Below are positions 27,101 through 33,024 of a stretch of 64,000 nucleotides of DNA, piece after piece. The DNA is from Spisula solida (taxonomy: Eukaryota; Mollusca; Bivalvia; Venerida; Mactridae): NCBI GenBank assembly GCA_947247005.1, contig OX365944.1, positions 4,786,501 to 4,850,500 on the forward strand, read 5' to 3'. A program made the position numbers and the translations under genes. The notes under the pieces were generated by a model that searched no databases, had not been told where the DNA came from, and worked only from the letters and a program-made list of their open reading frames with translations. Positions within the stretch are counted from its first letter, which is position 1; the number at the start of each line of letters is the position of its first letter.

Positions 27101-30100
27101 GTGAAGACAGCTTGGTGTCAGTGCAGGGCAGAGACTGGGTGTTGTGAAGACAGCTGGATGTCAGTGCAGGACAGAGACTGGGTGTTGTGAAGACAGCTGG
27201 ATGTCAGTGCATGGGGTAGAGACCGGGTGTTGTGAAGACAGCTGGATGTCAGTGCATTGGGCAGAGACTGGGTGTTGTGGAGACAGCTGGATGTCAGTGC
27301 AGGGCAGAGACTGGGTGTTGTGGAGACAGCTAGCTGTCAGTACATGGGGCAGAGACTGGGTGTTGTGGAGACAGCTAGCTGTCAGTACATGGGGCAGAGA
27401 CTGGGTGTTGTGGAGACAGCTGGATGTCAGTGCATGGGGCAGAGACTGGGTGTTGTTGAGACAGCTGGATGTCAGTGCAGGGCAGAGACAGGGTGTTGTG
27501 AAGACAGCTGGATGTCAGTGCATGGGCAGAGACTGGGTGTTGTGAAGACAGCTGGATGTCAGTACAGGGCAGAGACTGGGTGTTGTGGAGACAGCTGGAT
27601 GTCAGTGCAGGGCAGAGACTGGGTGTTGTGAAGACAGCTGGATGTCAGTGCAGGGCAGAGACTGGGTGTTGTGAAGACAGCTGGATGTCAGTGCAGGGCA
27701 GAGACTGGGTGTTGTGGAGACAGCTGGATGTCAGTGCATGGGCAGAGACTGGGTGTTGTGAAGACAGCTGGATGTCAGTGCAGGGCAGAGACTGGGTGTT
27801 GTGGAGACAGCTGGATGTCAGTGAATGGGCAGAGACTGGGTGTTGTTGAGACAGCTGGATGTCAGTGCTGGGCAGAGACTGGGTGTTGTGAAGACAGCTG
27901 GATGTCAGTGCATGGGCAGAGACTGGGTGTTGTGAAGACAGCTAAATGTCAGTGCAGGGCAGAGACTGGGTGAAGTGGAGACAGCTGGATGTCAGTGCAG
28001 GGCAGAGACTGGGTGTTGTGAAGACAGCTGGATGTCAGTGCATGGGCAGAGACTGGGTGTTGTGGAGACAGCTAAATGTCAGTGCAGGGGAGAGACTGGG
28101 TGTTGTGGAGACATCTGGATGTCAGTGCATGGGCAGAGACTGGGTGTTGTGAAGACAGCTGGATGTCAGTGCAGGGCAGAGACTGGGTGTTGTGGAGACA
28201 GCTGGATGTCAGTGAATGGGCAGAGACTGGGTGTTGTTGAGACAGCTGGATGTCAGTGCTGGGCAGAGACTGGGTGTTGTGAAGACAGCTGGATGTCAGT
28301 GCATGGGCAGAGACTGGGTGTTGTGAAGACAGCTAAATGTCAGTGCAGGGCAGAGACTGGGTGAAGTGGAGACAGCTGGATGTCAGTGCAGGGCAGAGAC
28401 TGGGTGTTGTGAAGACAGCTGGATGTCAGTGCATGGGCAGAGACTGGGTGTTGTGGAGACAGCTAAATGTCAGTGCAGGGCAGAGACTGGGTGTTGTGGA
28501 GACATCTGGATGTCAGTGCAGGGCAGAGACTGGGTGTTGTGGAGATAGCTTGATGTCAGTGCAGGGCAGAGACTGGGTGTTGTGGAGATATCTTGATGTC
28601 AGTGCAGGGCAGAGACTGGGTGTTGTGGAGATAGCTTGATGTCAGTGCAGGGCAGAGACTGGGTGTTGTGGAGATAGCTTGATGTCAGTGCAGGGCAGAG
28701 ACTGGGTGTTGTGGAGACAGCTGGATGTCAGTGCAGGACAGGAGCACAGACACCATTTCATTTATTACAAATCTGCCCGAATTTGCAGGAAGCGGGACAT
28801 GAAATTTAGTCCGCAGACACATCCTTCGAGACACAGCTATGAGGAGGTGTCAGCAACCCACAGAAGACTCGAGGGCTCGAGCCTAAAAGATTGTTTATGA
28901 AGTTTGAAGCATATAATCCATTAAATATTTCATCGTTGAAAAGAAAAACATGGCACTATTTCTGACATGATCCCCTCAGCACCTCTTTCTTGTCTAACAG
29001 ATTAAACACCATGACCTGTACTTATAAACCATCTTGGTAGAAAACTAAGAATTTTCTTGAAATTTAAAAATTTCTTTTAGTGTATTAGCTGAATAATGTA
29101 AGTAGGGTTATTAATTCTTTACAAAGATTTTATGCATTTTGTAGAAAGTTACGATAATCACTAAGGAAGTATTGGCTATTCTTTAATTTGAGGAAAATAT
29201 GTACATCGCAAATTGTTGGCTTAAGTTAAATGATTTAAGTTATCCACTAAGATGCTTCATAAATACATGTACCAGCCCAGTATTATACAATACATGTACA
29301 TCTCATGAGAGACAGCTTGGCTTTTGATAACAAAACCAAATGCCTACGATTAACCAACCTAAGACATGCTTAACAACACAGTTTTCTTTCCAATGTATTG
29401 AATGTACACAAATTTACAATACCATGAAATTCATGAACTACATGTTTGTTCCCATGCTAAATGTCTTTGTAATGAATATGTCTGTATAATAAAAATCTAA
29501 ATTTATACAAAAAAAAAATTTGTTCCCAAGAAAATGATGTCAGTATGACTATGTGAACATATCAGTATATTGGATGTCCTCGTTATATGCGAATCCTGAC
29601 TTTGCTTGAAGCAAACTAGTTTATATCATTCTGAAGTCTCAAATATTTGGTTGGTTAATATTTTAGGAAGCCAGGATATATCGGATATAACTAGTGACTT
29701 AAAGAGGCAAACTGGTCCTACAGAGTCTGTGGGGATTATTGTTGGTGTGATATTAGGAGTTGTATTCCTGGTGGCTGTGATAGTTGTTGCTGTATTACTG
29801 TTCAGGTAAGTTGAAGTGTGTTTGTTATATCACATCAAACAAAATTATATCACATAAAGCAGGATTGTGTCACACCAAATGGTGTTAAATCACACCAAAT
29901 GGTGTTGAATCACAAATGGTGTTTTGTTTAAAATTTTAGTATCGGAAACTCAAGGTTTGCATTTTACGATACCAATTTCGAGTCTGATCTTGCATGGAAA
30001 TTTGGTGCGGAAATTTCTAGTTGTGCTGGGTTGGCAATTTCACCTTTACCTTTGTGCACAAAGAGGAAATGAATGCGCTCTTGAATTAACATTAAAGCAC

Positions 30101-31255
30101 AGCTGATTGATGACATCATGTTTTAATATATACATTTCAGACGGTTACGAGTTCCCCCTGCCGCACCACAACACAATGCCGTGGCGTTTGAAAACCCACA
30201 GTATTCTACCGGTAATGGTCAAAGGGTACGTTGGTTCAGCATTTCATCTTGGCATAAATATGATATTTTTAATTTTGTATCAACTCAATCTTGTAGGAAT
30301 TCACTTAGATAATAAACCATAGTTTTGTAAACCATCTCTTAAGCTGCACATAAGTCTATTCCAGATTTATTGGTTTATAACTTATGTAGAACTTGTGTGC
30401 AAAGTTAGTCTAACATAAGATACATTTGCCATTTGAGGCACTAATTATTATCATTGTTGTTGATCTATTTGCCATGTGACATCACTAAATAAGAACTTGT
30501 GCGCAAAGTAAGTAACTTATTCCCATGGTATACAAAGCTTGTAATACTGTATTGCAATGACCTTCACACTTTATCCAGTATCCGTGTATGTACTGCAATG
30601 TATAAATTTCAGTGTGTGTAAAACTTGCCCATTACCTATTTGACGTACACCAGTGTTGTTTGCAAAATTTTTATACGCTCAGCATAATTATGTTGTTGTC
30701 ATAGTATTACGTTGTTGTGTAATTCACATTACTGTAAAATCATTTGATTTAACTAGGGAGAAATTCGGTGGTTGTGATGAAAAAGTCGATTTCGTGGGGA
30801 CGTAATTTCAAGGATTTCTGGTTTCATGGAAAATGGAATGGTCAAAATTCACCCAAATTATCGATCATTTAAAAATCAAACAGATATAATAATTATTTTA
30901 TTACATGTTGATATATGCAAGTAAACTTCCCAAAAACCCCAGTCTTATACCTGACTGAACTTGAAAGCAAGTATGGTAGCCACTCTTAACATATCCATTG
31001 GTATAATTATTTATTGGGGATTTATATTCGTGGTTGAGGTCATCCACGAAATTAAATCCCCATGAATATTAAAGATTTTACAGTACTCTTGATGCCACTA
31101 TTTTGTAGGTGACTGGTTTACCTGGTGATTCAGAAGAAAATAATCAGTTTGGATACGGGAAACTACACGAGGAACGTGACAATCAACAAGACTATATGAC
31201 ATTAGAACCACAGACAGAACATACACCCGCTACACTCAACTTAGATCAAGCATAG
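1..31255 (+). CDS. FN3/DB/Ig type I transmembrane receptor (3' part, 28 exons)
   Basis: This is the C-terminal part, about 1,310 residues, of a single-pass cell-surface protein. Exons: 1-149, 874-1012, 1470-1508, 1876-2010, 2521-2670, 3769-3929, 5177-5309, 5908-6051, 6963-7118, 7881-8023, 9159-9294, 9664-9720, 11212-11328, 12147-12302, 12623-12780, 13837-13969, 15446-15697, 16490-16783, 18754-18813, 19947-20087, 21075-21233, 21481-21632, 22940-23072, 24846-24991, 25639-25765, 29667-29805, 30141-30225, 31109-31255. All phases agree. Six FN3, eight DB and two Ig domains precede a transmembrane helix and a tail of about 80 residues with NPxY and YxxL-type motifs. The pairing of DB with FN3 and Ig resembles the nematode Ig/FN3/DB proteins (family knowledge). 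A role in adhesion or ligand recognition is inference; the ligand is unknown. The 5' end, signal peptide and promoter lie outside the window. The model is my own splice reading without transcripts. Confidence 0.85.
874..1012 (+). CDS. Exon: FN3 domain 1, second half
   Basis: It starts after TTGTTAG in phase 0. It encodes the end of the FN3 fold, including the L.L...YEVRVIAL strand and an S-GAS-PS end. It leaves in phase 1 at GAG|GTACT. The 860-base intervals on either side hold only repeat-like sequence. Confidence 0.85.
1061..1346. repeat. Dispersed repeat bounded by TATGCCCCC / GGGGGCATA
   Basis: Starts TATGCCCCCCATCTTTGG and ends TGGGGGCATATATGTTTTAC. Inside are pyrimidine/GGT simple sequence and TTTACATGGAGGTTGGTCAG. 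Related copies lie at 36658-36900 and 23215-23400. Confidence 0.65.
1470..1508 (+). CDS. Exon: 39-bp linker with GC donor
   Basis: A short phase 1-1 exon after TTTATTTCAG encodes a 13-residue Ser/Thr/Asn-containing spacer between FN3 and the first DB module. Its donor reads CAG|GCAAGT, the consensus form of a GC-AG intron. It is supported by the phase fit and by similar short linker exons at 9664 and 18754. Confidence 0.65.
1876..2010 (+). CDS. Exon: DB module 1 (A type)
   Basis: A phase 1-1 exon encodes one complete DB module with six cysteines in the order CC, C, C, C, C, beginning ECCTKYNVSTKC. It belongs to the A type, the first member of each DB pair, which lacks the DG-x-x-H lead-in. 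Donor is G|GTAAGT. Confidence 0.88.
2521..2670 (+). CDS. Exon: DB module 2 (B type)
   Basis: A phase 1-1 exon after TTTTTCGCAG encodes the second DB module of the pair. The lead-in GYGNHTPCC is the B-type signature, and six cysteines are present. Donor is CAG|GTAGGT. Confidence 0.88.
2750..3063 (-). repeat. tRNA-derived SINE-like repeat
   Basis: Read on the minus strand it starts with a tRNA-like head at 3063-2985: AGTGGTCTAGTGGTAAGAGC (A box) and, 30 bases on, GGTTCGATCC (B box). A non-tRNA body follows down to about 2750. It lies in the intron before FN3-2. Confidence 0.6.
3769..3929 (+). CDS. Exon: FN3 domain 2, first half
   Basis: It enters in phase 1 after TATTACAG and leaves in phase 0 at AGT|GTAAGT. 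It encodes P..P.N..I, a core AVIEWDRP strand and a W.LRYS strand, typical of the first half of FN3. Confidence 0.85.
4005..4230 (+). repeat. SINE-like repeat, family A, copy 1
   Basis: A degenerate tRNA-like head (CTCGATAGCCTTTTGGTAGAG) is followed by a body with ATAACATCAGGAATGAGGTG and a tail CTAAAATAAATTAGTATAAA. The same body and tail recur at 20773-21036 and, partly, at 7195-7385. Confidence 0.75.
4281..4386 (+). repeat. Triplicated tRNA-like head, 36-bp unit
   Basis: Three direct copies of GGAGCTGTGGTCCAGTAGTT plus AGAGTGCTGGATTG. Each resembles the 5' part of a tRNA with an A box (TGGTCCAGTAGTTAGAGTG); only remnants of a 3' part follow. Confidence 0.85.
4740..4968 (+). repeat. SINE-like repeat, family B
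   Basis: A tRNA-like head (CTCAATAGCTTAGTGGTAGTG) and a tail containing CCAGTGTCAGGATTATGTGA and AATGACTGAAA. The tail recurs at 34315-34395. Confidence 0.65.
4988..5161. mobile_element. Short inverted-repeat element (TACAACCTC family), copy 1
   Basis: Begins TACAACCTCACTAGAGC and ends CAGAGGTTGTACTGTA. Internal CTCTACA/TGTAGAG blocks. A copy in opposite orientation lies at 7682-7852 and decayed ones near 16380-16460 and 39466-39640. Confidence 0.65.
5177..5309 (+). CDS. Exon: FN3 domain 2, second half (anomalous donor)
   Basis: It starts after CTTTTCAG in phase 0 and encodes the YMITNLTPATMYNVIVSTVN strand region. The 3' end is uncertain. The expected end at 5309 gives 133 bp, the length of two sister exons (13837-13969 and 22940-23072), but the next bases are GACTGT rather than GT. 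The only alternative donors in the needed phase (after 5324 or 5348) are weak. Either a T is missing (GAAG|G-ACTG compared with GGAG|GTACT in exon 2) or a rare donor is used. Confidence 0.7.
5382..5593. mobile_element. MITE with TACTGTAAACCAA-type ends, copy 1
   Basis: Ends are TAACTGTAAACCAAG and TTGGTTTACAGTA, about 212 bp. An inverted copy of the same sequence lies at 11376-11588. TA ends suggest a Tc1/mariner-like TA target (inference). Confidence 0.7.
5908..6051 (+). CDS. Exon: DB module 3 (A type)
   Basis: A phase 1-1 exon after ACATTTCAG encodes VCCVEQGVQPEC and then three further single cysteines, six in all. Donor is G|GTAGGT. A 45-bp minisatellite begins nine bases into the following intron. 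Confidence 0.87.
6061..6360. repeat. Minisatellite, 45-bp unit, about 6.7 copies
   Basis: Units begin ACTGTAAATCACTTAATATT and differ at a few sites. The array starts nine bases after the DB3 donor. Because 45 is a multiple of three it stays open in one frame, but the peptide is repeat-derived. Confidence 0.95.
6783..6940. mobile_element. Mariner-like short element
   Basis: Inverted ends TACGAGGGGTGATCCAGAAT and ATTTTGGATCACCCCTCATG, 158 bp. It ends 22 bases before the DB4 exon. The same end type flanks 61980-62459. Confidence 0.7.
6963..7118 (+). CDS. Exon: DB module 4 (B type)
   Basis: A phase 1-1 exon encodes DGRNHTDCC followed by ECLGLC, a spaced C and GCFDEGK. This is the clearest match in the window to the nematode DB module. 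Six cysteines; donor A|GTAAGG. Confidence 0.9.
7195..7385 (+). repeat. SINE-like repeat, family A, partial copy 2
   Basis: Retains the B-box-like GAGGGTTCAATCC and the body with AATGAGGTGTCTAGAGTGAT and GATATAAGT. The A box and tail have decayed. Confidence 0.65.
7682..7852. mobile_element. Short inverted-repeat element (TACAACCTC family), copy 2
   Basis: TACAACCTCTGTAGAGCAAC at the start and GGAGGTTGTA at the end, with GTTGCTCTACAGAGG blocks inside. About 170 bp with no coding capacity, in the intron just before the FN3-3 exon. Confidence 0.65.
7881..8023 (+). CDS. Exon: FN3 domain 3, first half
   Basis: Enters in phase 1 after ATCGTAG and leaves in phase 0 at AAT|GTAAGT. It encodes P.AP..V, the SITIDWLNPGG core and a TSYLVQ strand. 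An N-I-T glycosylation sequon is present. Confidence 0.86.
8844..9100. mobile_element. Element with TAGTCCCCTACCGG ends, copy 1
   Basis: Begins TTTAGTCCCCTACCGG and ends CCTGTAGGGGACTTCTGTAT. The inside includes CTGGATCCTGACATAACTCA and TGTGGTTGCTTTGGC. A second copy lies at 21863-22260. Confidence 0.65.
9159..9294 (+). CDS. Exon: FN3 domain 3, second half
   Basis: Phase 0-1 exon after AATTTCAG. It encodes LKPDTYYYFRVITVNGDD and ends in a P-rich edge. The L.P.T.Y.FRV pattern is diagnostic of FN3. Donor is CAG|GTAATC. Confidence 0.88.
9664..9720 (+). CDS. Exon: 57-bp linker
   Basis: Phase 1-1 exon after GATTTCAG encoding a 19-residue spacer with one N-G-T sequon, ending at AAG|GTTTGC. It occupies the place held by the 1470 linker in the first module. 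It has no recognisable domain, so it rests on splice sites and phase. Confidence 0.6.
9906..9985 (+). repeat. tRNA-like head, decayed
   Basis: GCCCGTGTAGCTCAGTGGTA looks like a tRNA D arm with A box, but the B box is GGTTTCAAATA and no acceptor stem can be closed. It directly precedes the 15-bp minisatellite. Confidence 0.55.
10073..11108. repeat. Minisatellite, 15-bp unit, about 69 copies
   Basis: The unit is TATGTGGTCATTGTC with variants (TATGTGTTCATTGTC, CATGTGGTCATTGTT). It is open on both strands across more than 1 kb because the unit is five codons long and stop-free. It sits in the intron before DB5, directly after a tRNA-like head at 9906. Confidence 0.97.
11212..11328 (+). CDS. Exon: DB module 5 (A type)
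   Basis: Phase 1-1 exon after CTCTCAG. It encodes DCCGKSSNISACVEGC and two more cysteines. At 117 bp it is the shortest DB exon, with fewer residues between cysteines four and five. It lies about 100 bases after a 1-kb minisatellite. Donor is CAG|GTTTGT. Confidence 0.87.
11376..11588. mobile_element. MITE with TACTGTAAACCAA-type ends, copy 2
   Basis: Begins TAACTGTAAACCAATTTAC and ends TTCTTGGTTGACAGTA. Internal TGCTGATTGTCGGCATATTC is the reverse complement of a block in the copy at 5382-5593. Confidence 0.7.
12147..12302 (+). CDS. Exon: DB module 6 (B type)
   Basis: Phase 1-1 exon after TTACAG. It encodes DGRDHTECC, DCLPYC, a spaced C and TCFVEGK. It has the same length (156 bp) as DB module 4, supporting origin by duplication. 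Donor is AAG|GTCAGT. Confidence 0.9.
12623..12780 (+). CDS. Exon: FN3 domain 4, first half
   Basis: Phase 1-0 exon after ATTTCAG. It encodes PSPPQSLKAE, a VMKWMVP core and a CTYHAMIW strand. Two extra cysteines (NCDNGC) sit in the loop where the other FN3 copies have none. Donor is AAG|GTATAT. Confidence 0.85.
13436..13600. repeat. Dispersed repeat (GGAAGGCAGCACTCAAC family), copy 1
   Basis: Shares AGGAAGGCAGCACTCAAC, CAGCCGAG, ACAGAAAAC and CAAACACTC with copies at 18086, 48654 and 51440. It runs straight into the 30-bp minisatellite. Confidence 0.7.
13618..13798. repeat. Minisatellite, 30-bp unit, about 6 copies
   Basis: Units read AGCTATAAAAAAGCTGAATG followed by TCCTAGTTTC. Each unit contains the short inverted repeat AGCT...AGCT. 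The array ends about 40 bases before the acceptor of the FN3-4 second-half exon and grows out of the dispersed repeat starting at 13436. Confidence 0.95.
13837..13969 (+). CDS. Exon: FN3 domain 4, second half
   Basis: Phase 0-1 exon (133 bp) after ATTACAG. It encodes YTFTDLDPDKGYRVSVTASN and an N-x-YGSSLPSP end, classic FN3. Donor is GATG|GTATGT. A 39-bp minisatellite starts within ten bases of the donor, and a 30-bp array ends about 40 bases before the acceptor. Confidence 0.9.
13975..15188. repeat. Minisatellite, 39-bp unit, about 31 copies
   Basis: Units contain CGACAGTCGTGTGTAGTCAT and then GTTTGTTTGC. CGACAGTCG is a near-palindrome and CpG is common. Since 39 is 13 codons, several frames stay open. 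The array starts at the FN3-4 donor and fills most of the intron before Ig1. Confidence 0.97.
15446..15697 (+). CDS. Exon: Ig domain 1
   Basis: Phase 1-1 exon encoding one whole Ig-like domain. It shows the B-strand cysteine (VQLECWAVG), the C-strand tryptophan (VKWIRN) and the F-strand EDNGLYTC with Asp and Tyr-x-Cys. Its single-exon 1-1 form makes it a shuffling-competent unit. Donor is GAT|GTAAGT. Confidence 0.92.
16490..16783 (+). CDS. Exon: Ig domain 2
   Basis: Phase 1-1 exon after TTTCTAG. It encodes IECVFTG, the VTWTKDG core strand and ESDDFTSYTCHATNKFGS, the canonical F-G region of I-set-like Ig domains. Donor is AAA|GTAAGT. Confidence 0.92.
17126..18012. repeat. Minisatellite, 16-bp unit, about 55 copies
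   Basis: The unit is TGTCTGTCACAATGAG, alternating with TGTCCATCACAATGAA variants. It lies in the intron after Ig2 and is followed within 80 bases by the dispersed repeat at 18086. Confidence 0.95.
18086..18330. repeat. Dispersed repeat (GGAAGGCAGCACTCAAC family), copy 2
   Basis: Starts AAGTCAGACAGGGAAGGCAG and continues with CAGCTGTTAAAAAGCTGAAT, the same motif that is amplified as the 30-bp array at 13618. Follows the 16-bp array by about 75 bases. Confidence 0.7.
18754..18813 (+). CDS. Exon: 60-bp Pro/Thr-rich linker
   Basis: Phase 1-1 exon after TTTTTCAG encoding a 20-residue spacer rich in Pro, Thr and Gly, ending GAG|GTATGT. It separates the Ig pair from the fourth DB pair. It has no domain; support is from splice sites and phase. 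Confidence 0.65.
19660..19800 (+). repeat. Dispersed repeat with CGAAGCTTCCCCTAGACCA core, copy 2
   Basis: Carries CACAAACTGTCTCATGACTT, CCGAAGCTTCCCCTAGACCA and AGGAACCTG, and ends CAGTGGGACCTAG, like the borders of the element at 62783-62907. Confidence 0.55.
19947..20087 (+). CDS. Exon: DB module 7 (A type, GC donor)
   Basis: Phase 1-1 exon after CTTGTAG. It encodes ECCENKGVDTTC, a spaced C-x-Y, SNC and FFYCGSG, with six cysteines. The donor is CAG|GCAAGT, the second GC-AG intron in this gene. Confidence 0.86.
20773..21036 (+). repeat. SINE-like repeat, family A, copy 3
   Basis: The best preserved copy: A box TAGCCTAGTGGTGGAGC, B box GAGTTCGACCC, body with AATGAGGTGTCGAGAGTGAT and the AAATTAGTATAAACT tail. 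It lies 38 bases upstream of the DB8 exon. Confidence 0.8.
21075..21233 (+). CDS. Exon: DB module 8 (B type)
   Basis: Phase 1-1 exon after TGTACAG. It encodes DGKDHSKCC, EFCLPMC, LLLC and LNCAVNGQ. Six cysteines and the B-type lead-in. Donor is AAC|GTAAGT. Confidence 0.9.
21481..21632 (+). CDS. Exon: FN3 domain 5, first half
   Basis: Phase 1-0 exon after GATTTTAG. It encodes VPAAPVNVHAK, a VKVIWDFG core and a VYHIWYQ strand. Donor is GCG|GTAGCA. Confidence 0.83.
21863..22260. mobile_element. Element with TAGTCCCCTACCGG ends, copy 2 (internal unit doubled)
   Basis: Same ends as 8844-9100. The internal block (CTGGATCCTG to GGTTGCTATGGC) occurs twice in tandem, once at 21939 and again at 22088, explaining its greater length. 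Confidence 0.65.
22940..23072 (+). CDS. Exon: FN3 domain 5, second half
   Basis: Phase 0-1 exon (133 bp) after ATTTTCAG. It encodes a GETITVWVVSQNDFGSSQPS strand and edge, as expected for the F and G strands of FN3. Donor is CAT|GTATGT. Confidence 0.85.
24846..24991 (+). CDS. Exon: FN3 domain 6, first half
   Basis: Phase 1-0 exon after TTTTCAG. It encodes PKSPKNLHGD, the IHVKWDPP core and a VKYTVYFS strand, and ends GAG|GTATGT. This FN3 follows the previous one directly, with no DB pair between them. Confidence 0.88.
25639..25765 (+). CDS. Exon: FN3 domain 6, second half
   Basis: Phase 0-1 exon after TTCCTCAG. It encodes LVKLLPKTNYFIRVAAVSAD and GTGQKS, the last extracellular domain. The donor ACTG|GTAAGT is the first of five identical tandem donors made by a 34-bp repeat array that starts in the last bases of the exon. 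Confidence 0.88.
25758..25928. repeat. 34-bp tandem array carrying copies of a splice donor, 5 copies
   Basis: The unit includes TATGACTGGTAAGTATCACT, that is the last eight exon bases and the GTAAGT donor of the FN3-6 exon. Donors recur at 25766, 25800, 25834, 25868 and 25902. Confidence 0.97.
25979..28740. repeat. Minisatellite, 43-45 bp unit, about 63 copies
   Basis: The longest array in the window (2.76 kb). Units contain GGGTGTTGTGGAGACAGCTG and GATGTCAGTGCAGGGCAGAG, with a +2-base variant carrying ATGGGGCAGAG. Higher-order duplication is visible: rare variants recur 391 bases apart around 27970 and 28361. It fills the intron before the transmembrane exon. Confidence 0.97.
29667..29805 (+). 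CDS. Exon: juxtamembrane stalk and transmembrane helix
   Basis: Phase 1-2 exon after ATTTTAG. About 20 polar residues are followed by a hydrophobic run of about 26 residues rich in Val, Ile and Leu (from VGIIVGVILG to AVLLF) and then Arg, a stop-transfer signal. It ends at TTCAG|GTAAGT in phase 2, the only phase 2 junction in the gene. Confidence 0.92.
29820..29930. repeat. Short imperfect tandem repeat in the intron after the transmembrane exon
   Basis: AATCACACCAAATGGTGTT-type units, about 20 bp, roughly four to five diverged copies, starting a few bases after the transmembrane exon donor. Confidence 0.6.
30141..30225 (+). CDS. Exon: cytoplasmic tail 1 with NPxY motif
   Basis: Phase 2-0 exon after CATTTCAG. 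The tail starts RRLRV and holds VAFENPQYS; NPxY motifs bind PTB-domain adaptors or act as endocytic signals (family knowledge). Donor is AGG|GTACGT. Confidence 0.85.
30730..31085. mobile_element. MITE with TACTGTAAAATC terminal repeats
   Basis: Perfect 12-bp inverted ends TACTGTAAAATC and GATTTTACAGTA, 356 bp apart, with TA at both borders. It occupies the last receptor intron, ending 23 bases before the acceptor of the final exon. Confidence 0.75.
31109..31255 (+). CDS. Exon: cytoplasmic tail 2 and stop codon
   Basis: Phase 0 terminal exon after TTTTGTAG. It encodes a Glu/Gln/Asn-rich tail with GYGKL and DYMTLEP. YMTL fits the YxxPhi sorting pattern and could be a phosphotyrosine site (inference). 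It ends at TAG 31253-31255. Confidence 0.88.
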   Translation: MTGLPGDSEENNQFGYGKLHEERDNQQDYMTLEPQTEHTPATLNLDQA

Positions 31256-31667
31256 ATAGAGCAATATTTCAGGGCTGGTGCTCACTAAGCATCTAAGTAG
31301 TCAAACTTTAATAGCTTGTCTTAATTCAACAATTTGTGATGCACAATTTTCCTGCAATTTGAAGAACAACTCATGTTTTCTTATTTATTATAACCCCACT
31401 AACAAATTTTAGTTGGTTAGGGGTATATAGGATTGAGTTTGTGGGTCAAGGGGTCTGTTAGTCTTCGCATGATAGCACTAGTTTGGAATGAGGTATTGAA
31501 TATGCTTAAAAACTATGGGAAAAGTTAATAATCTGGCTTATTTTGTTTAGCTGATACTCGTTAGGAAATTTTAAGATTTAATTTAATTTAAAGTTTTCTA
31601 CTTAAGATACATTGTGAGTACCAGCCCAGGATGTTTTATCGATAGGATTATGATAAAGTTTCCAGGT

Positions 31668-32805
31668 ATCAGTCCCAGGTATCGATTCCAGGTATTGGTT
31701 CCTGCTATCTGTTCCAGGTATTGGTTCCAGGTATAGGTTCCAGGTATTGGTTCCAGGTATCGGTTCCAGGTATTGGTTCCAGGTATTGGTTCCTGCTATC
31801 TGTTCCAGGTATTGGTTCCAGGTATTGGTTCCAGGTATCGGTTCCAGGTATCGATTCCAGGTATTGGTTCCTGCTATCTGTTCCAGGTATTGGTTCCTGC
31901 TATCTGTTCCAGGTATTGGTTCCAGGTATCGGTTCCAGGTATTGGTTCCAGGTATTGGTTCCAGGTATTGGTTCCTGCTATCTGTTCCAGGTATTGGTTC
32001 CAGGTATTGGTTCCAGGTAACTGTTCCAGGTATTGGTTCCAGGTATCTGTTCCAGGTATTGGTTCCTGCTATCTGTTCCAGGTATTGGTTCCAGGTATTG
32101 GTTCCAGGTATTGGTTCCAGGTATCGGTTCCAGTTATCGGTTCCAGGTATTGGTTCCAGGTATTGGTTCCTGCTATCTGTTCCAGGTATTGGTTCCTGCT
32201 ATCTGTTCCAGGTATTGGTTCCAGGTATTGGTTCCTGCTATCTGTTCCAGGTATTGGTTCCAGGTATCGGTTCCAGGTATTGGTTCCAGGTATCGGTTCC
32301 AGGTATCTGTTCCAGGTATTGGTTCCAGGTATTGGTTCCAGGTATCGGTTCCAGGTATCTGTTCCAGGTATTGGTTCCAGGTATTGGTTCCAGGTATCGG
32401 TTCCAGGTATTGGTTCCAGGTATCGGTTCCAGGTATCCGTTCCAGGTATCTGTTCCAGGTATCAGTTCCAGGTATCGGTTCCAGTAATAGGTTCCAGGTA
32501 TCGGTTCCAGGTATCTGTTCCAGGTATCGGTTCCAGGTATCGGTTCCAGGTATCCGTTCCAGGTATTTGTTCCAGGTATCAGTTCCAGGTATCGGTTCGA
32601 GTTATAGGTTCCAGGTATCGGTTCCAGGTATTGGTTCCAGGTATCGGTTCCATGTATCAGTTCCAGGTATCAGTTCCAGTAATAGGTTCCAGGTATCGGT
32701 TCCAGGTATTGGTTCCAGCTATTGGTATCAGATATCGGTTCTAGCTATCAGTTCCAGGTATCGGTTCCAGCTATTGGTTCCTGCTATCTGTTCCAGGTTT
32801 CGTTT
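31668..32805. repeat. Minisatellite, 13-bp unit, about 87 copies
   Basis: Unit CCAGGTATTGGTT with variants CCTGCTATCTGTT and CCAGGTATCGGTT. It begins 410 bases after the receptor stop codon with no AATAAA between, so it may lie in the 3' UTR. Confidence 0.96.
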
Positions 32806-33018
32806 TCAGTTGTCCATGGAAACAATGGTCTTAAAATAACATATCAGTAATATATGGACATCAATTAATGATACATAAACATTTATTTTTGTTAATTGTT
32901 ATGTTGTTGTTGTCAAGTATTCCGAGATTGAATTTTTTATGTGTTTTTTTTGGGTAAATATTATGTAATACTCATATTTTTTCTGTTTTGTGTATTTTTG
33001 ATTTTCCTAGAAATAAGC

Positions 33019-33024
33019 AATAAA
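33019..33024 (+). terminator. Candidate poly(A) signal AATAAA of the receptor
   Basis: This is the first AATAAA I find downstream of the receptor stop codon, in the context GCAATAAAATG. None was seen between 31256 and 31660. If it is used, the 13-bp minisatellite lies inside the 3' UTR. Confidence 0.4.

Noticed and set aside
25981..28900. Many overlapping frames of 60-314 codons
   Set aside because: All come from the 43-45 bp minisatellite and overlap one another in all three frames.
31721..32839. Frames up to 323 codons after the receptor stop
   Set aside because: Produced by the 13-bp minisatellite; open in three frames at once and purely repetitive.
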